A stretch of 24,842 nt of DNA. Source: a virus. The DNA lies in the IMG/VR virus record IMGVR_UViG_3300031510_000518, positions 1-24,842 of that record. One strand, 5' to 3'. The translations under genes and the position numbers were made by a program. This document shows positions 20,775-24,842 of this stretch, piece after piece. The notes below the pieces were generated by a model, which was given only the letters and a program-made list of their open reading frames with translations, was not told where the DNA came from and ran no database searches. How positions within the stretch are numbered: the first letter of the stretch is position 1; every line of letters starts with the position of its first letter.

Positions 20775-21551
20775 CTATTTGAGTTTCCATAATGCGTTTT
20801 CTATTCCTCTTTCAATCAATTGGTTTACTGCGTGTTCTATTGCTTTACGAACCGCATAAGTTGTCGATTCATTCTCAGTAGTTCCAGCTTCAATTTCGAT
20901 TAATTCAGTACCCATATCTAAAAACTTAAATACATTCATACCAACTTTAGTACTTAATATAGTCTTTTGTGAACTTACCGCAAGTAATACCTCACCAGTT
21001 TGTACAGATATTAATCGTAATGAAACCGATACCATATCTCTACGATATTGGTCACGAATACCTATACCTAAATATCTCGAACCAACACCACCTGTTTCTA
21101 TATTGGTATCGTAACCAATGATACCACCACTTATAAGAACACCAGCAAACAATAAAGGTCTAACTTTTTCTGACTTATCTCCGTCATAAGTTGCTCTTGT
21201 GTTTCTTATGATTTGTCGTTCCTTTAAAAGATAGTCTAAATCCATCCTTTCAACAACAGTAAACCATTCACCATTACCCGCAGTTTTAAGTGCTTGTACT
21301 AATAATGTTCCTGATCCCTGTGTGACTGCTGTGCTTAATGAGGCAAGGTTGTCACTGGGCTTTCTTTGACCTGTTTGGTCATTAAACTGGTAAACAGCAA
21401 TCTCAACCTTCCTTTCGGGGGGTCGATAATTTTTTAACTTGTTCGTCATTGGTGTAGATGTGGCTGTTTCCATCACTTCGTATGTTGTACAACCACCTAA
21501 ACTAAAAAGTAAAATCACCAACAGGAACTGTAATAACTGTTTCACTTCCAT
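20775..21551 (-). CDS. csgG: CsgG-type curli secretion lipoprotein
   Basis: CsgG forms a nine-subunit outer-membrane pore that exports curlins. This 258-residue protein has a lipoprotein signal ending in LGGC (Cys21) and family motifs in order: IAVYQFNDQTGQRKP (51-65), STAVTQ (73-78), ERMDLDYLLKERQIIR (101-116), SGGIIGYDTNIETGGVGSRYLGIG (141-164) and SLRLISVQTGEVL (177-189). It is close to the E. coli length (277 with signal). By eye, the E. coli constriction residues Tyr51, Asn55 and Phe56 align to Ser/Asp, Ser and Leu, so the aromatic ring seems lost. The ATG used has GGAT 6 bases upstream; the frame starts two codons earlier. It overlaps csgF by 50 bases. Confidence 0.92.
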   Translation of the reverse strand: MEVKQLLQFLLVILLFSLGGCTTYEVMETATSTPMTNKLKNYRPPERKVEIAVYQFNDQTGQRKPSDNLASLSTAVTQGSGTLLVQALKTAGNGEWFTVVERMDLDYLLKERQIIRNTRATYDGDKSEKVRPLLFAGVLISGGIIGYDTNIETGGVGSRYLGIGIRDQYRRDMVSVSLRLISVQTGEVLLAVSSQKTILSTKVGMNVFKFLDMGTELIEIEAGTTENESTTYAVRKAIEHAVNQLIERGIENALWKLK

Positions 21552-21948
21552 TTGCATCCAATATTGTTAATGCTACATTGTCTGTATCTTTAATATAGCT
21601 GATTGTAGTACCCTCAAATGTGACTGTTCCATTCTGATTGGAATTTTCTCCAAACATACTATCCACAAGTTGTTTCGACAGTTGAGCGTAAATTCTTGAT
21701 TCTACATTCTTTATAAACTTTGACTGATTTGTATTTGCAAGATTTCTCTCAAGTTCTCTAGCAGCTGCTGCTTTCTTTTCTTTGTTTGCTTTCACACGAG
21801 AATATTCTTGATTCTCGATAGTAAGAACATGGGAACTATATCCCACTCCACTGAAGGCAGGAGAAACCCACTGGTGAGTCAGGTCAGTAGAATTAGCGTT
21901 CATACTAAAAAATACTATTAATATAGTTATTAGACTATGAATTTTCAT
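21502..21948 (-). CDS. csgF: CsgF-like curli assembly protein
   Basis: CsgF sits in the CsgG pore on the outer face and helps nucleation of curli at the surface. The 148-residue protein has a signal peptide (about 1-20), then the pore-inserting region DLTHQWVSPAFSG (CsgF of E. coli has the comparable N-P-x-F-G-G segment), an Ala/Lys-rich helix (about 53-75), and a C-terminal beta domain: ESRIYAQLSKQLVDSMFGE, GTVTFEGTTISYI and ALTILDANGSETVITVPVGDF. The E. coli protein is 138 residues. Its start coincides with the stop of the upstream membrane protein (TAATG), and its 3' end overlaps csgG by 50 bases. CsgE, the periplasmic adaptor, is not seen in the window. Confidence 0.87.
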   Translation of the reverse strand: MKIHSLITILIVFFSMNANSTDLTHQWVSPAFSGVGYSSHVLTIENQEYSRVKANKEKKAAAARELERNLANTNQSKFIKNVESRIYAQLSKQLVDSMFGENSNQNGTVTFEGTTISYIKDTDNVALTILDANGSETVITVPVGDFTF

Positions 21949-22259
21949 TAGCCCTTCTTCCCCCTCTTTCCTTCTTTGTGTAATTGTTCGGTTTCAAGTT
22001 TTTCTTTAATTTCGTCTTGTAGTTTGTCTTTTTCTCTGTATTCCAAAACAACATTTACCTTTTGTTGCAATCGTATCATATCATTATCTAACATACGATT
22101 TTGGTCTATACATTTTATGAGAGCCATGTGCATTGCATCTAACTCTGGTTGAATGTTATTACTAATAAATGCCCATATGTAATATATGAAATATCCCATA
22201 CCGACAGCCATAACAACTGGAAACCCAAATTCAGCAATTAGTGTTCCTATGTCTTGCAT
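21948..22259 (-). CDS. Small membrane protein, paralogue 2
   Basis: The gene encodes 103 residues. The N-terminus IGTLIAEFGFPVVMAVGMGYFIYYIWAF (the membrane segment is about 9-30) resembles the upstream gene product, suggesting a duplicated pair. The rest is a long charged helix with a basic C-terminus (KEGKRGKKG). Holin, antiholin or curli-channel helper are all possible; none is proven. The ATG overlaps the upstream stop by one base and its own stop overlaps the csgF start by one base, so it is part of the same operon. Similar short proteins occur in other marine phages. Confidence 0.72.
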   Translation of the reverse strand: MQDIGTLIAEFGFPVVMAVGMGYFIYYIWAFISNNIQPELDAMHMALIKCIDQNRMLDNDMIRLQQKVNVVLEYREKDKLQDEIKEKLETEQLHKEGKRGKKG

Positions 22260-22552
22260 TAATCTCGCCTCACATCAAGCTTACCATCTTCTTTGAAGTT
22301 TTCAGCACGAGCAATACGATTAATGTCGGGAGTCACTCCTAAAGCAGAACTAACTAATAAATCAATTTTTATCAACTCATTACATCCCACTCTCGCACGA
22401 TCTTCGAGCATTTTACAAAACATAGTCAGAGTTTTTATTTGGTCAATTATACCTTCAAGTATTTGTTTTAATACCATGAATATAAAAAATCCCATTAATA
22501 TTGCTACCGCAATTGGAACTCCGACTTCAGCAATTAGAGTAAATACATCCAT
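22259..22552 (-). CDS. Small membrane protein, paralogue 1
   Basis: The gene encodes 97 residues. The N-terminus VFTLIAEVGVPIAVAILMGFFIFMVLKQI holds one membrane segment (about 8-28) and aligns with its neighbour at LIAE, at VP/FP and at MG-F/Y-F-I. The C-terminal part is polar, with two cysteines, and does not align with the neighbour. The ATG follows a perfect T4-type late promoter and has GAGG about 10 bases before it, so it is the first gene of the curli-like operon. Function unknown; a membrane partner of the secretion system or a holin-like protein are candidates. Confidence 0.72.
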   Translation of the reverse strand: MDVFTLIAEVGVPIAVAILMGFFIFMVLKQILEGIIDQIKTLTMFCKMLEDRARVGCNELIKIDLLVSSALGVTPDINRIARAENFKEDGKLDVRRD

Positions 22553-22572
22553 AGCTTACAGCCTCTTTTTAA

Positions 22573-22581
22573 CTATTTATA
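22573..22581 (-). promoter_or_regulatory. T4-type late promoter of the curli-like operon
   Basis: The - strand reads TATAAATAG, an exact match to the T4 late -10 element TATAAATA (22574-22581). It lies 21 bases before the first ATG of the operon. In T4, gp55, gp33 and gp45 direct polymerase to this element; a gp33-like gene is present at 2301-2525. Confidence 0.72.
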
Positions 22582-22628
22582 AGATTCGGAAAGGATACTT
22601 GGTATATATGGGATAAAATGGTGCCGAT

Positions 22629-22661
22629 AAAAAAGTCTCCATTAAAAATAACAGAGACTTT
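22629..22661 (-). terminator. Rho-independent terminator after the DUF1353 gene
   Basis: An 8-bp perfect inverted repeat (AAAGTCTC at 22632-22639, GAGACTTT at 22654-22661) has a 14-base loop. On the - strand the stem is followed by a U-run of about six, from the As at 22629-22634. It separates the lysis group from the curli-like operon. The rest of the 132-base gap (22553-22684) holds only the late promoter. Confidence 0.75.
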
Positions 22662-22684
22662 ATTTCGTATTTAAGTTGTGGTAA

Positions 22685-23290
22685 TTACTTAACTTTAGCG
22701 TTTACTTTGCGGTGTTTGTTCCATGCAGCGAACCCACCTAATCTTAATGCCCAATATGCGAGATAGTTCATGACTTTAAATCCATTGATTTCTATATTTA
22801 TATCTCTAAACATCTTATCAGATTCTTTTTGTGTAAGCTTACCATAAGTACCTTTTGCATTTTTCTTCAGTGTTTCATATTTATACGCATAGTCATGGAC
22901 TAGTCCACCCATCAACAGAACTCCTGTTGGGGATAACCATGTGTGTAAAAACTTAGGAATAGATGCACCATCAAACTGAAACCCTTTAGGGATTATGTAT
23001 TGAACTCCATTAAGCTTAAATACAAACTTCTTTGCGATTATCCAATTACGACTTCCGGTCATCCACATCCAGATTGCACCCCAAAATCCTTTATCCTTTG
23101 TTGCAATAGGAATAGGTATCATGTGTGGCATTTCTGAATATTCAAACACATGGGAATCTTTACAAAGACATTCCTTGTCATCAAACAAATTAATAATCCA
23201 ACCAATAATAATTATAATACCAACAACTGTAAACTGCCACCATGTGACTAGTTGTTGTAGAATAAAGTCTGTTATTTCAATCTGTGTCAT
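22685..23290 (-). CDS. DUF1353 family protein with membrane anchor
   Basis: The 201-residue protein has one N-terminal membrane segment (about 18-35). A DUF1353 domain follows: YIIPKGFQFDGASIPKFLHTWLSP and the LMGGLVHDYAYKY motif with conserved His-Asp, then ESDKMFRDI near residue 160. The domain is common in phages and small viruses next to lysis genes; its biochemical role is not known to me. The His-Asp pair could bind metal. The ATG overlaps the o-spanin stop as ATGA, so it is translated with the lysis group. It ends at a terminator. Confidence 0.82.
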   Translation of the reverse strand: MTQIEITDFILQQLVTWWQFTVVGIIIIIGWIINLFDDKECLCKDSHVFEYSEMPHMIPIPIATKDKGFWGAIWMWMTGSRNWIIAKKFVFKLNGVQYIIPKGFQFDGASIPKFLHTWLSPTGVLLMGGLVHDYAYKYETLKKNAKGTYGKLTQKESDKMFRDINIEINGFKVMNYLAYWALRLGGFAAWNKHRKVNAKVK

Positions 23291-23676
23291 TTGTCCGTTT
23301 CCCCTATTGCTGTTGGTGCTACAGCACCCTCATAGTAAACAATAATTTGTTTTTGTTGTTCTATGTAACGTCTTAATTCTGAGAAATTTAAACTCAAATT
23401 CTCATAGTCTTTTACAGATAAAGCAATGTATGCATCAGCACCATTCTTTTTCTCAAAATCTGATATAAACTTATCATAGTTTAATTTTGAAACTACATAA
23501 ATTTTTACATCATTAAGCTGTACTTTCTTTGGGTGTGTTGCTATTGGAACAGTTGTTTTAACAGTATTAGTTACTGTTATTACTTTCGATTCCGGCAGAT
23601 ACTTGCTCATCATGCTGCACCCCGACAGTATTGTCAGTGAGAGCAGTAAGATCAACCCATAACTTATTTGTCGCAT
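23287..23676 (-). CDS. o-spanin-like outer-membrane lipoprotein
   Basis: This is the outer-membrane half of a two-part spanin that fuses the two membranes in the last step of lysis. The 129-residue protein has a lipoprotein signal with lipobox TILSGC (Cys20 from this start) and then a short polar chain with a possible coiled region near the end. The ATG used has GAGG 7 bases upstream; the open frame begins six codons earlier. It starts inside the i-spanin gene in another frame and overlaps it by 110 bases, the usual Rz/Rz1 arrangement. It is longer than lambda Rz1 (60), so an additional periplasmic role is possible. Confidence 0.78.
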   Translation of the reverse strand: MRQISYGLILLLSLTILSGCSMMSKYLPESKVITVTNTVKTTVPIATHPKKVQLNDVKIYVVSKLNYDKFISDFEKKNGADAYIALSVKDYENLSLNFSELRRYIEQQKQIIVYYEGAVAPTAIGETDK

Positions 23677-24004
23677 TTTGCATCCTCTTTTCAATCAGCC
23701 CCGGCTTCTTATTTGCTAAGTGGGTTAGATTGTGTTTCTGTAATGTAGATCGGAGTTCATCTCCGTATTTTTCTGCTTGTTGCAAACTAGCTTGTAGTTT
23801 AGAATTTAGTTTTGCATTTTGAACTGCACTTTCTTCAAGTGTCTTAACACTTGCTTCACTAATCTGCACAGCAACTTCTAGTTTTGCATTGTTTTCACGC
23901 AATGTCGCTATCGTTGCTTGAGTTGTATCATAGTAATACTTAGCACTCAAACCAGCAGCACTAATGATTCCCACTAAAATAATTATTGCATATAATTTAA
24001 ACAT
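23567..24004 (-). CDS. i-spanin-like inner-membrane protein
   Basis: The 145-residue protein has an N-terminal membrane segment (about 3-22) and then a long Ala/Gln/Lys/Glu coiled coil (about 28-95), the normal layout of Rz-type i-spanins. The C-terminus is polar and extends past the o-spanin start. Inner-membrane anchor plus periplasmic coiled coil lets it bind the o-spanin and pull the membranes together. The gene starts right after the 53-residue gene. It has no clear strong ribosome site, so coupling to that upstream gene is likely. Confidence 0.78.
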   Translation of the reverse strand: MFKLYAIIILVGIISAAGLSAKYYYDTTQATIATLRENNAKLEVAVQISEASVKTLEESAVQNAKLNSKLQASLQQAEKYGDELRSTLQKHNLTHLANKKPGLIEKRMQNATNKLWVDLTALTDNTVGVQHDEQVSAGIESNNSN

Positions 24005-24006
24005 AT

Positions 24007-24168
24007 TTATTCAGATTTCCAAATTGACCATGCGCCATAAGCAATCGCTCCGTATGCAGCAAGTGAAGCAAAAGGGCCTGCTATGAGTATAACTACACCG
24101 ACTACAATCAACGCAGCTCCATTCCAAGTAGTTCTTTCTTCTACTCTATCCTTTACCCAATCAATCAT
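24007..24168 (-). CDS. 53-residue membrane protein, holin-like candidate
   Basis: This gene was found by direct reading. It runs from an ATG at 24166-24168, with AAGGAG 6 bases upstream, to TAA at 24007-24009. The N-terminus (MIDWVKDRVEERTTWNG) is charged. Residues about 18-51 are hydrophobic (ALIVVGVVILIAGPFASLAAYGAIAYGAW) and may cross the membrane once or twice with a Gly-Pro break. Its place immediately before the spanin genes makes it the best holin candidate here, but short membrane proteins with this look are also seen in phages without a proven lysis role. Confidence 0.7.
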   Translation of the reverse strand: MIDWVKDRVEERTTWNGAALIVVGVVILIAGPFASLAAYGAIAYGAWSIWKSE

Positions 24169-24169
24169 A

Positions 24170-24842
24170 CTATTCTCCTTTTTCTTTTGTAATCTTTTTC
24201 ATTTTTTCTATGTATGCACGATAAACAGCAGCCTCTGCGCCTTTACCCATTTCTTTTGCTCTTTGTTCCATTGCAATTGCAGCTTGTATCTTATGTGCAT
24301 GGGTTTTACCAGAACCCTTTATCTTAGTTACACTACTCTTTGCGTCTTTAACAGTTGCAAACTTCAATCCCTGTATTGTTCCTTTTGGATTTTCATCTGT
24401 GTATAAGTCAGAATGTTTATCACTTCCTGCTGGTTGTCCTTTTTTTCTAGGTATTCTAGGTACTTCTTTAATCTGTTCAAAACTCAACTTTGGCCCAGAT
24501 GTCTGGAAGTTCTTTTTTCTCATTACTGTCTTTGCAACGAGTTCCAGTTTCCCACCCTTTAGATTTAATGCAAAAGGCATGTTGATATTAGTTTTCATAT
24601 CATTGATTACTGCTTGAGCATCAGGCCCTAATTTTACAATACTTTTACCATACTTTTTGTAAGACTGTTTGAACAATCTTGTTAGTTCTGCTGAAGTGAT
24701 TTGTTTAACATTCCTTGAATCATTAACTCTATCCAAAAAATGTCTGGTGAACTCTACATCAATACCTAGAGATGCAAATATTTTATCTGCATATCTTTCA
24801 ATTTGGTCTAGGTCTGATTTTTTGACTTCTTTTTCATCAGCT
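24170..24842 (-). CDS. Conserved phage protein, N-terminus off the window
   Basis: The reading frame runs open to the right edge; 223 residues are visible and the N-terminus is missing. The visible start (ADEKEVKKSDLDQIERYADKI), then FTRHFLDRVNDSRN, TSAELTRLFKQSYKKYG and a Gly/Lys-rich C-terminal half (KGSGKTHAHKIQAAIAMEQRAKEMGKG) are known from marine T4-like phages without clear function. The protein is basic, with a long flexible C-terminal half. A TTG at 24736 could be mistaken for a start but lies inside the continuing frame. It is immediately upstream of the 53-residue gene (the stop lies one base before that ATG) and may be a virion or DNA-associated protein. Confidence 0.7.
   Translation of the reverse strand, partial: ADEKEVKKSDLDQIERYADKIFASLGIDVEFTRHFLDRVNDSRNVKQITSAELTRLFKQSYKKYGKSIVKLGPDAQAVINDMKTNINMPFALNLKGGKLELVAKTVMRKKNFQTSGPKLSFEQIKEVPRIPRKKGQPAGSDKHSDLYTDENPKGTIQGLKFATVKDAKSSVTKIKGSGKTHAHKIQAAIAMEQRAKEMGKGAEAAVYRAYIEKMKKITKEKGE

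Noticed and set aside
16433-22552. Bacterial chromosome segment joined to the phage by misassembly
   Set aside because: Typical phage genes lie on both sides on the same strand, the operon starts with a T4-type late promoter, and gene packing is like the rest. Read mapping across 16.4 kb and 22.6 kb would settle it.
24004-24011. AATAAATA as a late promoter for the i-spanin
   Set aside because: It overlaps the start codon of the gene it would serve, so it cannot lie upstream in a useful way; composition is simply AT-rich.
24170-24736. TTG at 24736 as the start of the last gene
   Set aside because: The same frame stays open to the window edge with conserved-looking sequence, so the gene is cut by the edge.

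Overview
This window is a piece of a tailed double-stranded DNA phage genome of the T4-like (Straboviridae/Kyanoviridae-type) myovirus group. The case rests on a T4-type replication and transcription set: gp32 single-strand binding protein, gp33 late-transcription coactivator, RNase H of the FEN family and gp61-type primase. It also has accessory genes typical of marine T4-like phages: PhoH, a PD-(D/E)XK exonuclease, 2-oxoglutarate oxygenase, class II ribonucleotide reductase and SHMT. The sequence is AT-rich and densely packed, with many ATGA and TAATG overlaps. A Gram-negative host is implied by the spanin pair, the CsgG-type lipoprotein and the periplasm-directed genes. A SAR11-like or other AT-rich marine bacterium would fit, but the host cannot be proven from this window.

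Layout: only the first 327 bases, the 3' end of an unidentified gene, lie on the + strand. They converge on a strong terminator. Everything else runs on the - strand, so transcription goes from high to low coordinates. Bases 378-16401 hold replication, nucleotide and small accessory genes: gp32, gp33, exonuclease, GH108 endolysin, PhoH, SleB-like hydrolase, SprT-like protease, SHMT, RNase H, 2OG oxygenase, methyltransferase, GIY-YIG-like protein, zinc ribbon, class II RNR and primase. This half is driven by near-perfect host-type sigma70 promoters (TTGACA-N17-TATAAT); I found eight in or near this half.

Bases 16433-22581 are the most unusual part, a compact curli-like module. In transcription order it has a T4-type late promoter, two small paralogous membrane proteins, CsgF, CsgG lipoprotein pore, a curlin-repeat protein, a FecR-domain protein with a curlin-like tail, a second curlin-repeat protein with cysteines, and a CHASE2-sensor class III adenylate cyclase. 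The genes overlap or are spaced by 0-10 bases, so they look like one operon. The module could export amyloid-like repeat proteins from the infected cell and link surface or envelope sensing to cAMP. That is inference.

Bases 22629-24842 hold a terminator and a lysis-related group: a DUF1353 protein, overlapping o-spanin and i-spanin genes, and a 53-residue membrane protein. A gene that runs off the right edge follows.

Gene starts were chosen by Shine-Dalgarno spacing and overlaps. Three short genes (56, 56 and 53 residues) were found by reading the gaps directly. No tRNA, rRNA, CRISPR array or insertion sequence was seen.
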